Positions 15,936-24,530 are shown, numbered from the stretch's first letter. The stretch: 25,486 nucleotides of DNA from Prolixibacteraceae bacterium (GCA_027451165.1 DAIDJX010000009.1:1-25486), one strand, 5' to 3'. Translations and numbers: made by a program. Notes: a model not told the origin generated them from the sequence alone.

Positions 15936-17318
15936 ATGACTCTTATCAAATCTATTTCCGGCATCCGCGGCACCATCGGGGGAAAGCCCGGTGAGGGACT
16001 GAGCCCTGTTGACGTGGTGAAATTCACTGCCGCTTTTGCGGCCTGGGTGAAGTCACAACATTCAGGAATTAAAATAAAGATAGTGGTGGGCCGTGATGCC
16101 AGGATTTCCGGGCCAATGGTCAGTGCGCTGGTCATCTCCACCCTGACGGCCATGGGTTGCGATGTAACCGATATTGGAATGGCCACAACCCCCACCACTG
16201 AAATTGCCGTTACGGAAGAGAAAGCCCAGGGAGGCATCATTCTGACGGCAAGCCACAATCCCGGAAACTGGAATGCACTGAAACTGCTGAACAGGAAGGG
16301 TGAATTTATTTCCGGAAGTGACGGGGAGCTTGTGTTGAGACTGGCAGAAAATGAGGATTTCTCTTTTGCAGAAGTGGACAGCCTTGGTGAGGTTCGGTTT
16401 TCAGACTATACCCACCGCCACATAGAACTGGTCAAAGCGCTTGAGCTGGTTGATGTGGAAGCTATCCGGGCCGCCGGGTTCCGTGTGGCGGTTGATGGCA
16501 TCAATTCAGTGGGCGGTCATGTGCTTCCCCTGCTGCTCCGGGAGCTTGGCGTTCAGCATGTGGTGGAGATCAATTGTACGCCGGACGGCCGTTTTGCCCA
16601 CAATCCGGAACCCATTCCTGACAACCTGAAAGACACTTGCAGGACGATCCGTACTGCCGCTGTGGATGTTGGATTTATCACCGACCCGGATGTTGACAGG
16701 CTGGCCATTGTCAACGAAGACGGAACGCTTTTCAATGAGGAATATACGCTGGTAGCCTGTGCCGATTATGTACTCAGCCACACACCGGGGAACACGGTAT
16801 CTAACCTCTCCTCGAGCCGCGCTTTGAGGGATATTACAGAAAAACGGGGCGGACAACATTTTGCCTCGGCAGTTGGCGAAGTGAATGTGGTTCAGAAAAT
16901 GAAGGAAAAAATCGCGGTGATCGGGGGCGAAGGGAATGGAGGAATCATTTACCCCGCATCTCATTTCGGCAGGGATGCCCTGGTCGGTATTGCCCTGTTC
17001 CTCACCCACCTGGCCAAATCGGGGAAAACTTGTTCCGGACTGCGGAAAAGTTATCCGGATTATTTTATGGCCAAAAAGAAAATCGAATTATCCCCGGGAA
17101 CCGACATCGATGCCATTCTTGGAAAGGTTGGTGAAAAATACCGGCACGAGAAAATCAATACCATTGACGGGCTGAAGATTGATTTTGCAGACAGCTGGGT
17201 CCATTTGAGAAAGTCAAATACAGAACCGATCATCCGGGTTTATGCAGAAGCGGGATCACCGGCAGATGCCGAACAGTTGGCTGGTGAAATTTTGATAATG
17301 GTCAGCGGGCTTGTCTGA
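15936..17318 (+). CDS. glmM: Phosphohexomutase, phosphoglucosamine mutase-like
   Basis: Alpha-D-phosphohexomutase, 460 residues. It interconverts 6-phospho and 1-phospho sugars; in the GlmM branch it makes glucosamine-1-phosphate for cell-wall UDP-GlcNAc. Motifs in order: SGIRGT (8-13), phosphoserine loop TASHNP with Ser106, Mg-binding DPDVDR (250-255), sugar loop GEGNGG (331-336) and phosphate-binding RKSNTEP (425-431). The last two resemble the archaeal-type GlmM/PMM branch rather than bacterial GlmM (GEQSGH, RxSGTEP), so glucosamine, mannose and glucose phosphates all remain possible substrates. It is transcribed from its own candidate promoter and converges on the lytT-like gene, with 3 bases between stops. 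Confidence 0.9.
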   Translation: MTLIKSISGIRGTIGGKPGEGLSPVDVVKFTAAFAAWVKSQHSGIKIKIVVGRDARISGPMVSALVISTLTAMGCDVTDIGMATTPTTEIAVTEEKAQGGIILTASHNPGNWNALKLLNRKGEFISGSDGELVLRLAENEDFSFAEVDSLGEVRFSDYTHRHIELVKALELVDVEAIRAAGFRVAVDGINSVGGHVLPLLLRELGVQHVVEINCTPDGRFAHNPEPIPDNLKDTCRTIRTAAVDVGFITDPDVDRLAIVNEDGTLFNEEYTLVACADYVLSHTPGNTVSNLSSSRALRDITEKRGGQHFASAVGEVNVVQKMKEKIAVIGGEGNGGIIYPASHFGRDALVGIALFLTHLAKSGKTCSGLRKSYPDYFMAKKKIELSPGTDIDAILGKVGEKYRHEKINTIDGLKIDFADSWVHLRKSNTEPIIRVYAEAGSPADAEQLAGEILIMVSGLV

Positions 17319-17327
17319 CCATCAGAC
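17313..17327. terminator. Hairpin spanning the stop codons of two convergent genes
   Basis: GTCTGA, a three-base loop and TCAGAC make a perfect six-base stem. The stem holds the TGA of the mutase gene (17316-17318) on one strand and the TGA of the response-regulator gene (17322-17324) on the other. It could act as a compact bidirectional terminator, although no T-run follows at once on either strand. Confidence 0.4.
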
Positions 17328-18116
17328 CTCATTTTCAATCTTCCGGAGAAAATCCGGAAATCTCTCTTTTGAAGCAAAATGATTGGGTACGGGATCCTGA
17401 ATGACAATAAGCCGTTCCTTTACCGAGTACCGTTCCACAAAATCCAGGTTGATGATCTCACTGCGGTGAATCCGGATGAAACGATCATGACTCAGCAATT
17501 GCTCTTCGAAGTAACCGATGCTGGAGTTTGAATTAAAGATTTTTCCCCCTTTGATGTGGACAACAGTTTTTCTTCCTTCTGCTTCAATCCAGACTATTTC
17601 ACTGATGTCAACCACCTCATTGTACCTGGTTCCTTCTATACTGAGTTTGCTGTTCCGGGAAGCAGATCGGAAAACCTGGTAATCCCTCTTCAGCAGTCCA
17701 TTCATCATCAAGAGGCGCTGGCTGTTCAGGTTGTTCCGCACCCGGTCAATGGCATCCGACAGTTTGTGTTTGTTGACGGGCTTTTTCAGGAAATGGATCA
17801 CGCTGAAATCATAAGCCCTTGAATAGTACTCGCTTTCGGTATGGCCGGTAATGATAATGATCTGAAATTTAAGCTGTTTCAGTTTTTCCAGCTCCTCCAG
17901 CAGGTCATAGCCGGTCCGGCCTTCCCGTTCAAACTGAATATCAAGTAAAACCAGATCGGGCTGTTGCGTAATGATCATTTTTCCCGCCTCCTTCAGTGTC
18001 GGGGCTTTCCCGGTGATCCGAACGTCAGGGGCCACCTCCTGAAGGAGCATCTCGATGGTATCGATATAGGATACCATGTCTTCTACGATGATTGTTTTTA
18101 TCGGATTTACATTCAT
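17322..18116 (-). CDS. LytTR-family response regulator
   Basis: DNA-binding response regulator of the LytR/AlgR type, 264 residues. The receiver domain (about 6-125) has the acidic pair E12/D13, phospho-acceptor Asp59 in LVLLDIQF, the switch threonine T90 and the conserved lysine in FLKKPV (108-113). The C-terminal LytTR domain (about 160-262) shows VVDISEIVWIEAEGRKTVV and HRSEIINLDFV, typical of the ten-stranded DNA-binding fold. Its ATG overlaps the kinase stop by four bases (ATGA), so the two are translated together and form a cognate pair. No target gene is identified. Confidence 0.93.
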   Translation of the reverse strand: MNVNPIKTIIVEDMVSYIDTIEMLLQEVAPDVRITGKAPTLKEAGKMIITQQPDLVLLDIQFEREGRTGYDLLEELEKLKQLKFQIIIITGHTESEYYSRAYDFSVIHFLKKPVNKHKLSDAIDRVRNNLNSQRLLMMNGLLKRDYQVFRSASRNSKLSIEGTRYNEVVDISEIVWIEAEGRKTVVHIKGGKIFNSNSSIGYFEEQLLSHDRFIRIHRSEIINLDFVERYSVKERLIVIQDPVPNHFASKERFPDFLRKIENEV

Positions 18117-21100
18117 AAAGACATGCTTATGGTTATGGTAGTTCCGTTGCTGTTGCTATCGGTAAGCACCTCTATGCGGAATCCAAGTTTGTTGAGCAGC
18201 GATATTCTTTTCAATGTCAGTTCCTTGCCTCTTGAAATATAGCGAAGGGTTGATTTGCGGTTCAATTCGGCAGATTTTTCCACTCCTATGCCATTATCCG
18301 AAATGGTAATCAGCAATTGGTCTGCTGTTTTACTGATCCGAAGGGATAGCGTCCCGCGGTTTTCAGAAGGCAGCAATCCATGGCGGATGGCATTCTCCAC
18401 AAAGGGCTGGATCAGCATAGGCGGTATTTTCTGACGGTAGATATCCACCTCTCCGGAAATATCCTTTCGAAATTCGAAGCGTCCGGGAAATATCTCCTGC
18501 TGAAATTCCACAAATTCGGAGAGCATCTTCAATTCTGAATCGAGGGTGACCAATCCTTCGTTTGATTTTGAATTTTTGATGGTACCGCTGCCTGCGGAAG
18601 CTTCCAGAAATCCTCTGACCAGGTCAGCGAGTTTGACCAGGTAATCGTTGGCTTTCGATATATCTGCCTTGAGGATCATGGTCTGCAGGGAAGCGAGCAC
18701 ATTGAAGATAAAATGAGGATTCATCTGAGACTGGATGGCCTGTACCTGGAAAATCCGGGCTTCCCGTCCAGCCTTTCTCATCCCGGTAAGGGCGAACACA
18801 AGAAAACCCGTGCCAATCAGGGATAACAGGATGAAAACTACCGGAAAGAACCAGGGTTGCCGGTAAAAGGCCAACCTTACACCAATCATTTGTGTGGTCA
18901 TGGCCGGTGTATCCAGGGGAAGCCCTTTCACCCGGGCTTTCACTTCCAGCAGGTGTCTCCCGTCGGTCAGGCCGGAAAGGACAATGTAGTTTTCCTCCTG
19001 CCAGGGGGACCATTCCTTTTCTCCGGAAAATTTCCACGAATATTGTACCGGATTGGGGCGGTTGAAACAGATGGCATCCAGGGTGATGACGGCAGAAGAT
19101 TGGTTCCGGGGCAATTTTATATCACCGGCTTTAAAGGGAAGCTTCAACCCGTTGCATTTGTCGATCCGGATATTCAGACTGTGCTTCACGGTTTTCAGTT
19201 TCCGGGGATCCAATCTGACCACATGGGTACCGCTGGTCAGCCAGACATACCCTTTGGAATCGGTAAAGACCCCATCCTGTCCGGGTTCTTCACCGAGAAA
19301 TCCGTTTTTTTCGTTGTAGAGGTACAGTTCCACCTCACCGGAACGATAGTATTTTTGAAGGTTCATCAGGTAAATGCCGTAAGGCTGACTGACGATCAGC
19401 CAGGTTGAATCGATGGTGCCCACCATGTTCACCACATCCGACAACTCTTCCCGGTCGATCCTGACCACCGAGTCGGCAGCTGCATCGTACCAGAACAATC
19501 CCCCTTTGCCGCCGAACCAGGTTCTGCCTTTGAAATCGTTGCACTGGGTCATAGCCCCCTGGTTTTTGCCTCCGGGAAGGTAGTTTTTCAGACAGTTGCT
19601 TTCCCAATGGTAACGGGTCAGTCCCTTTCCTCCTCCCAGCCAGTAATAACCGGAACTATCCCGGCCGATGGTCAGTACATTGTTGACTACATCGAGGCCC
19701 TGGGTCTTGTCAATGACCCGGACGATTTTCCGGTTTGCATCAAAAACGGTTGCTCTTTGACTGGCGCCTCCCCAGAGGAGGTCCCGGTCTGCATCATACC
19801 AGGTGCAAAGGTACAGCCGTTCCGATTTTTGCTCAAACCGTTCCCCATCCACCATGACGATCCCAAGAGCATTCGGGAAAAATAACCGTCCGCGTTTATC
19901 CAGGGAAGGATGGAAATAGGGGCACCCAATATCCTTGCTGAAATAGTTTGGATAATAAGTAAGATTATTGCCAGTCAATTTATAAAAACCCTTGATATAG
20001 GAAGAAAACCAGATGTTGTTTTTACTGTCTTCGGTGACAGCCCACACCTGGGGAAGCATCTCCTTGTTGTATGCGGTAAAACCATTGTCAAACAACTGGT
20101 GAATCCCCTCTTCGGATCCCAGCCACTGGTGGCCGTCGCGGTCAAAGATCATGGCGCTCAGTTGAATGCCGTAACTGAAATCGAAACGGACAGAATCCGG
20201 AGTAAAAAGGGCATGCCGGTATTGAGGTACCGGCTGGATGTAAAAAATGGTATCCGGCACTGTCGTTATAGCGCTGTATTTCCCGTCTTTAATATTGGCC
20301 AGGGTGATGGTCTTTCCCTTTTCATATTTCTTCAACTCTGAATCCCACAGCGTGTTATTGCCCCATTCTATGGATTTTGAGCTCTTGATGTAATTGGCTC
20401 TTTGTACGGATTGGGTGATCAGGTACAGGAATCCGGCACAATGGTCAATTTCAGTAAAATTGTTATTCTTCAGTCCGAACAACACGGAATCAGTACTCAT
20501 CAGCAGCATTTCCTCAGGTGCGTAAAAATGGATTTTCCTGCTGGTATAAGGTATTTTTGCGGGCAGTTGAATTTCAGGCCGGTACACAGAATCATTTTCA
20601 ATGTACCCGATACTGTATTCCGCATCGGGCCAGTTGGTCTGACAAAACCAAATCCGTCCGTTTTTCCCGGGGGAGATGGAAGCTGCAGGAATTGAATTCA
20701 TTGGGAAAAAAGTTACCAGCCCCCCGTCTATCCTGACAATGCCGGAATGTGTACTGGCCCAGATCCTTCCGAAACTGTCTTCCCTGATTTCAAAGAAAAA
20801 GTCGCTAATGATTTCCGGATGGGATTTGGTGGTATAGCTGATGAATTTTTCCCCGTTAAAGCAGTTCAGTCCGGCTTTGGTGCCCACCCACAGATAGCCC
20901 CTGCTGTCCTGCATCATGCACATCACCTGCATTTGCGACAGTCCGTCACGCAGGGTATACTGCCGGTAGGGTGGCAGGGTGAGGTTGGATTGGGCGGAGG
21001 TATACAGGGGGAGGCTGAGGAAAAGGCAAAGGCTGAGGCCAAGAATAAGGTTGAGGGGGAGAGGAAAACGAGTATTTGTTCGCTTACAGGAAGGTAAGAC

Positions 21101-21148
21101 AGGCTGGAGATGCAGCCATTTTATACACGCGCCGTATCGGTAAAGCAT
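18113..21148 (-). CDS. LytS-type sensor histidine kinase with periplasmic propeller
   Basis: Membrane sensor kinase, 1011 residues. A signal-peptide-like stretch (about 28-52, PLNLILGLSLCLFLSLPLYTSAQ) leads to beta-propeller repeats of the two-component-regulator type (for example RGYLWVGTKAGL, 83-94; NNIWFSSYIKG, 377-387; KGYVWLTSG, 632-640). A Y_Y_Y domain follows (about 680-762), then one membrane helix (about 766-786). The cytoplasmic part has the His_kinase motif QMNPHFIFN with His812, N-box PFVENAIRHG (915-924) and G-box DNGIGV (951-956). It has no fused receiver, unlike hybrid PUL regulators. ATG 21148 is the only start before the signal. It starts 40 bases after the aldo/keto reductase stop. 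Confidence 0.93.
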   Translation of the reverse strand: MLYRYGACIKWLHLQPVLPSCKRTNTRFPLPLNLILGLSLCLFLSLPLYTSAQSNLTLPPYRQYTLRDGLSQMQVMCMMQDSRGYLWVGTKAGLNCFNGEKFISYTTKSHPEIISDFFFEIREDSFGRIWASTHSGIVRIDGGLVTFFPMNSIPAASISPGKNGRIWFCQTNWPDAEYSIGYIENDSVYRPEIQLPAKIPYTSRKIHFYAPEEMLLMSTDSVLFGLKNNNFTEIDHCAGFLYLITQSVQRANYIKSSKSIEWGNNTLWDSELKKYEKGKTITLANIKDGKYSAITTVPDTIFYIQPVPQYRHALFTPDSVRFDFSYGIQLSAMIFDRDGHQWLGSEEGIHQLFDNGFTAYNKEMLPQVWAVTEDSKNNIWFSSYIKGFYKLTGNNLTYYPNYFSKDIGCPYFHPSLDKRGRLFFPNALGIVMVDGERFEQKSERLYLCTWYDADRDLLWGGASQRATVFDANRKIVRVIDKTQGLDVVNNVLTIGRDSSGYYWLGGGKGLTRYHWESNCLKNYLPGGKNQGAMTQCNDFKGRTWFGGKGGLFWYDAAADSVVRIDREELSDVVNMVGTIDSTWLIVSQPYGIYLMNLQKYYRSGEVELYLYNEKNGFLGEEPGQDGVFTDSKGYVWLTSGTHVVRLDPRKLKTVKHSLNIRIDKCNGLKLPFKAGDIKLPRNQSSAVITLDAICFNRPNPVQYSWKFSGEKEWSPWQEENYIVLSGLTDGRHLLEVKARVKGLPLDTPAMTTQMIGVRLAFYRQPWFFPVVFILLSLIGTGFLVFALTGMRKAGREARIFQVQAIQSQMNPHFIFNVLASLQTMILKADISKANDYLVKLADLVRGFLEASAGSGTIKNSKSNEGLVTLDSELKMLSEFVEFQQEIFPGRFEFRKDISGEVDIYRQKIPPMLIQPFVENAIRHGLLPSENRGTLSLRISKTADQLLITISDNGIGVEKSAELNRKSTLRYISRGKELTLKRISLLNKLGFRIEVLTDSNSNGTTITISMSL

Positions 21149-21188
21149 TGGGCGAAAATAGGGAAATTAAGGTTATCCCTGCAAAAGA

Positions 21189-22013
21189 TCAGAAAGTAAT
21201 CTTATCCGGATGCGGACCCACCCGTTCCTCTTTGTCGAGGCGGTCAATCTTCAGCATATCTTCCGGGGTAATCTCAAAATCAAATACCCCGGCATTGGCT
21301 ACAATTCGCTCTTTGTGGACTGATTTCGGGATGGTGACGATGTTCTTCTGCAATTCCCAGCGCAGGGTAATCTGGACGGGTGTCTTCCCGTATTTGGCTG
21401 CCAGTGCCTGCAAAACAGGAATGTCGTTCACTTTTCCTTTCATGATGGGGCTCCAGGCTTCCAGCTGAATCCGGTGGTCAAGACAGAATTGTTGCAGTGA
21501 AGGCTGTTGCAGGTAAGGATGGAACTCCACCTGGTTGACCATGGGTTTCACTGTGCAATGGGGCATGAGGAACTCCAGGTGATGGACCAGAAAATTGCTC
21601 ACCCCGATTGCTTTTGCCCTCCCCTGGGCATAAATGGCTTCAAGGGCTTTCCATGTTTCCACGGAAAGTTCCCCTTTGGGCCAGTGGATGAGGTAAAGGT
21701 CGATATATTCCGTATCCAGCCGTTCAATGCTTTCCTCAAAGGCGTCGAAAGTGGTTTGGTAACCCTGGTCTGAATTCCAGACTTTGGAAGTGATGAACAC
21801 TTCACTCCGGGGAATGCCACTCTTTTTTATTGCTTTACCGACACCGCGCTCATTTCCGTAAACAGCGGCCGTATCGATATGACGGTATCCGTATTCCAGG
21901 GCGGTCTCCACAGCATTTTCAACCTCCAGGCCTTCTTTGCTCAGGAATACCCCCAATCCAAACATTGGCATTTCTACACCATTGCTCAGTTTAACAGTCG
22001 ATTGAATATTCAT
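21189..22013 (-). CDS. Aldo/keto reductase
   Basis: NADPH-dependent TIM-barrel oxidoreductase that reduces carbonyl compounds, 274 residues, close to the 2,5-diketo-D-gluconate reductase branch. The catalytic tetrad is complete: Asp47 and Tyr52 in HIDTAAVYGNE, Lys77 in TSKVWN, and His110 in YLIHWP. The C-terminal cofactor segment ITLRWELQKNIVTIPKS is present. ATG 22013 gives the normal opening (MNIQSTVKLSNGVEMPMFGLG). The open frame runs on to 22301 with a TTG start, but that lies inside the aspartokinase gene on the other strand and is rejected. It is divergent from lysC with 127 bases between. The sensor kinase follows on the same strand. Confidence 0.92.
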   Translation of the reverse strand: MNIQSTVKLSNGVEMPMFGLGVFLSKEGLEVENAVETALEYGYRHIDTAAVYGNERGVGKAIKKSGIPRSEVFITSKVWNSDQGYQTTFDAFEESIERLDTEYIDLYLIHWPKGELSVETWKALEAIYAQGRAKAIGVSNFLVHHLEFLMPHCTVKPMVNQVEFHPYLQQPSLQQFCLDHRIQLEAWSPIMKGKVNDIPVLQALAAKYGKTPVQITLRWELQKNIVTIPKSVHKERIVANAGVFDFEITPEDMLKIDRLDKEERVGPHPDKITF

Positions 22014-22111
22014 AACGCGATTGATTGTAATCTTTACCCAGCCCAATATACATCTTTTTGTTACAAATACCATTGTTGGAAAGCATTTATCGCCGTTTTT
22101 TGAAAATATCG

Positions 22112-22119
22112 TAGTTTTG
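22112..22119 (+). promoter_or_regulatory. Candidate Bacteroidota -7 element (TAGTTTTG) for lysC
   Basis: An 8/8 match to TAnnTTTG, 21 bases before the ATG at 22141. It excludes the longer frame start at 22021. A -33 TTTG at normal spacing is not seen. Confidence 0.4.
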
Positions 22120-22140
22120 TACCCGGTATCAAAAAGTAAG

Positions 22141-23391
22141 ATGAAAGTATTCAAATTTGGTGGGGCATCAGTTAAAGATGCCAAAGGGGTCAGGAATGTG
22201 TGTTCCATTATTGAGCGCCATTCCGACGAACTCATTGTGGTAGTTTCTGCGATGGGAAAAACAACCGACCTGCTGGAATCGCTGGTAAAAGCCCATTTCA
22301 ACGGATGGGAGGAAACCCCTGAAATATTCCGGCAGTTCCGGCAGTTCCACTTAGATATCTCAACTGAACTTTTCGGGTCAGAGCATCAGATTCCACCGGC
22401 CATCCCGGCCTTATTCGGAAAGGTGGAGGAACGACTGCTCCTGCCACCATCACTGCTCTATGACTTTGAATATGACCAGTTTATCTGTTATGGGGAGCTG
22501 GCCTCCTCACTGATCCTGAGCTGTTACCTGGAGCATTCCGGAATGCCCAACAAATGGGTCGATATCCGCCTCTCCCTGCGTACCGATGATAAATTCCGGG
22601 AAGCCGGCATCAATTGGAAGTGGACGGAAATGCTGGTGAACAATACTTTCCAGTTTAGCGCCTCCCGATTGTATGTTACCCAGGGTTTTATTGGCTCCAC
22701 TGTGACCAACCTGACCACCTCACTGGGCCGGGAGGGATCCGATTTCACGGCTGCCATCCTGGGAAGCCTGCTGAATGCGGAAAGCGTAACCATCTGGAAA
22801 GATGTACCCGGCGTGTTGAATGCAGATCCGCGAAAATTCCAGGATACAGTGTTGCTGAAAGAGTTATCTTACAGGGAAGCCATCGAAATGACCTATTCCG
22901 GAGCTAATGTGATCCATCCGAAGACCATGAAACCATTGTACAACAAGGATATACCCCTTTTGGTCAGGTCTTTTCTCCATCCGGAAGAACCGGGTACCAT
23001 CATCCATCCGGTAGATCATCCGCTTGAACTGACTCCTGTTTTTATTACCAAAGAAAACCAGGTGCTCATCACTTTCTCTCCTTACGATTTTTCCTTTATT
23101 TCTCCGGAAGATATTTCCAGAGTTTTTGCGATGGCCTCATCCAAAGGATTGAAAGTGAATTTGATACAAAAAACGGCCATTGACCTGAACCTCCTGGTGG
23201 ATGCTCCGGAGTCAGGACTGGAAACGATCATTCTTGACCTGAGAAAGGAATATGAGGTAAAATACAACACCGGACTGACCCTTGTCACCATCCGCCATTA
23301 TACCAATGAGTCGATCGAAAAACTGACTGCAGGCCGGAAAATTTACATGGAGCAGTACAGCCGGCTGACGGCCAAGATCGCGGTAATCTGA
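22141..23391 (+). CDS. lysC: Aspartate kinase
   Basis: Phosphorylates aspartate, the first step toward lysine, threonine and methionine. It has 416 residues from ATG 22141, which gives the family start MKVFKFGGASV with the KFGG nucleotide motif. The substrate and phosphate-binding block LGREGSDFTAA is present (about 198-208), and the C-terminal third (about 300-416) has an ACT-domain pattern for amino-acid feedback. It is monofunctional: there is no homoserine dehydrogenase domain. metF begins 12 bases later, so the two are probably co-transcribed and serve methionine synthesis. No SAM or lysine riboswitch is visible in the 127-base upstream gap. Confidence 0.92.
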   Translation: MKVFKFGGASVKDAKGVRNVCSIIERHSDELIVVVSAMGKTTDLLESLVKAHFNGWEETPEIFRQFRQFHLDISTELFGSEHQIPPAIPALFGKVEERLLLPPSLLYDFEYDQFICYGELASSLILSCYLEHSGMPNKWVDIRLSLRTDDKFREAGINWKWTEMLVNNTFQFSASRLYVTQGFIGSTVTNLTTSLGREGSDFTAAILGSLLNAESVTIWKDVPGVLNADPRKFQDTVLLKELSYREAIEMTYSGANVIHPKTMKPLYNKDIPLLVRSFLHPEEPGTIIHPVDHPLELTPVFITKENQVLITFSPYDFSFISPEDISRVFAMASSKGLKVNLIQKTAIDLNLLVDAPESGLETIILDLRKEYEVKYNTGLTLVTIRHYTNESIEKLTAGRKIYMEQYSRLTAKIAVI

Positions 23392-23403
23392 AAACCTGGA
23401 AAA

Positions 23404-24357
23404 ATGAAAATCACTGAAATTATTAAACAATCCGGGAAGACGGTTTTTTCTTTTGAATTGCTGCCGCCCCTGAAAGGAAGTGATGCGGACAGGATTTACC
23501 GGACCATTGACTCCCTGGTGGATTTTGGTCCCAAATATATCAACATCACTACCCACCGCGATGAAATTGAATTCCGGGAGAACCCGGATGGGAGCATTGA
23601 AAAGCGGGTGGTCCGGAAAAGGCCGGGAACCGTTGCCATTGCCGCATCCATTCAGCACAAATACGGCATTCCGGTTGTTCCGCATATATTGTGCGGGGGA
23701 TTCTCAAGGAGTGAAACGGAACATGTACTGATTGACCTGAATTTTCTCGGGATTGAGAATGTACTGGCGTTGCGGGGGGATGGATTGAAGGGGGAGGCGG
23801 TTTTCCGGCCTGAACCCAATGGAAATGCCCATGCCAGCGACCTGGTAGAACAAATAATTAAGCTCCGGGAGGGAAAATACCTGGATCCGGGTTTGAAAAA
23901 CAACAATCCCCTGTACTTTGGCATCGGAGTCGCTGGCTACCCGGAGAAGCATGCTGAAGCTCCGAATCCGGAAACCGACCTCATGTACCTGAAAAAAAAG
24001 GTGGATGCCGGCGCAGATTATGTGGTCACCCAGATGTTCTTTGACAATGCCGTTTATTTCAACTTTGTGAAGAAATGCCGGGAAGCCGGTATTTTTGTAC
24101 CCATTATCCCCGGCATCAAGCCCATAGCCCTGCTGAATCAGCTGACTGTCCTTCCGAAGATTTTCAGCATTAGCCTTCCCAACGACCTGGTCAATGAATT
24201 GAAAAAATGCTCTTCCGATGACCAGGCCAGGGCAGCAGGAACGGAATGGTCCATTCAGCAGGCCAGGGAACTGGTGCAGGCGGGCGTGCCCAGTCTGCAC
24301 ATTTACACCTACGGGATTTCCGACAATGTCAAGGAAATTGTAAAAGCAGTGTTTTAG
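23404..24357 (+). CDS. metF: Methylenetetrahydrofolate reductase
   Basis: Flavoprotein that reduces 5,10-methylenetetrahydrofolate to 5-methyltetrahydrofolate, the methyl donor for methionine synthase. It has 317 residues, the size of bacterial MetF. The catalytic glutamate lies in VFSFELLPP (E18), followed by ITTHRDE, PHILCGG, GIENVLALRGDG and the substrate-loop block DYVVTQMFFDNAVYF. The C-terminus carries the family signature GVPSLHIYTYG. It starts 12 bases after lysC. Upstream and downstream steps (methionine synthase, homoserine transfer) are not in the window. Confidence 0.95.
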   Translation: MKITEIIKQSGKTVFSFELLPPLKGSDADRIYRTIDSLVDFGPKYINITTHRDEIEFRENPDGSIEKRVVRKRPGTVAIAASIQHKYGIPVVPHILCGGFSRSETEHVLIDLNFLGIENVLALRGDGLKGEAVFRPEPNGNAHASDLVEQIIKLREGKYLDPGLKNNNPLYFGIGVAGYPEKHAEAPNPETDLMYLKKKVDAGADYVVTQMFFDNAVYFNFVKKCREAGIFVPIIPGIKPIALLNQLTVLPKIFSISLPNDLVNELKKCSSDDQARAAGTEWSIQQARELVQAGVPSLHIYTYGISDNVKEIVKAVF

Positions 24358-24373
24358 GTTCTGAAATGAATAT

Positions 24374-24381
24374 TATCTTTG
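24374..24381 (+). promoter_or_regulatory. Candidate Bacteroidota -7 element (TATCTTTG) for tRNA-Ala
   Basis: An 8/8 match to TAnnTTTG in the gap between metF and the tRNA. A TTTT at 24352-24355 sits 18 bases upstream, close to the -33 TTTG. Transcription would begin near 24388 and give a 5' leader of about 70 bases that includes the tandem repeat. Confidence 0.45.
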
Positions 24382-24417
24382 TCCGCTGAAGTTCAGGTTA
24401 AAGGCTGAAGTGGTATC

Positions 24418-24450
24418 ACTTGAAACTTGAAACTTGAAACTTGAAACTTG
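24418..24450 (+). repeat. Tandem repeat of the 7-mer ACTTGAA (4.7 copies)
   Basis: Four full copies of ACTTGAA followed by ACTTG, with no mismatch, end six bases before the tRNA. The repeat lies in the predicted leader of the tRNA transcript. Its perfect copies suggest recent slippage expansion. No function is evident. Confidence 0.85.
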
Positions 24451-24456
24451 TCTTAT

Positions 24457-24530
24457 GGGGATATAGCTCAGTTGGCTAGAGCGCTACATTCGCATTGTAG
24501 AGGTCGGGGGTTCGACTCCCCTTATCTCCA
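24457..24530 (+). tRNA. tRNA-Ala, anticodon CGC
   Basis: The cloverleaf is complete. The acceptor GGGGATA pairs with TATCTCC and includes G3:U70, the alanine identity pair. The D stem is GCTC/GAGC. The anticodon stem CTACA/TGTAG encloses the loop TTCGCAT with anticodon CGC at 24491-24493, which reads GCG. The T arm has a GGGGG/CCCCT stem (one G:U) and the loop TTCGACT. The discriminator is A at 24530. The CCA end is not encoded, so it must be added enzymatically. The sulfatase stop on the opposite strand is 7 bases away. Confidence 0.95.

Noticed and set aside
20990..21070. Purine-rich GAGG/GGCTGAGG stretch on the plus strand
   Set aside because: It is the complement of the Leu/Pro/Ser-rich signal-peptide codons of the sensor kinase.
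22014..22140. Possible riboswitch in front of lysC
   Set aside because: The 127-base gap shows no lysine or SAM riboswitch features that I can recognise, and the predicted leader after the -7 element is only about 15 bases.
22014..22301. Longer frame of the aldo/keto reductase from TTG 22301
   Set aside because: It lies inside lysC on the other strand and adds no family-like sequence; ATG 22013 gives the usual start.
22331..22350. Short direct repeat (GGCAGTTCC twice) in lysC
   Set aside because: It encodes a simple FRQFRQF stretch in frame; two copies of nine bases are not evidence of a repeat element.
24457..24530. tRNA as an integration site for a mobile element
   Set aside because: No duplicated tRNA end, integrase or att-like repeat is seen; a normal sulfatase gene follows.
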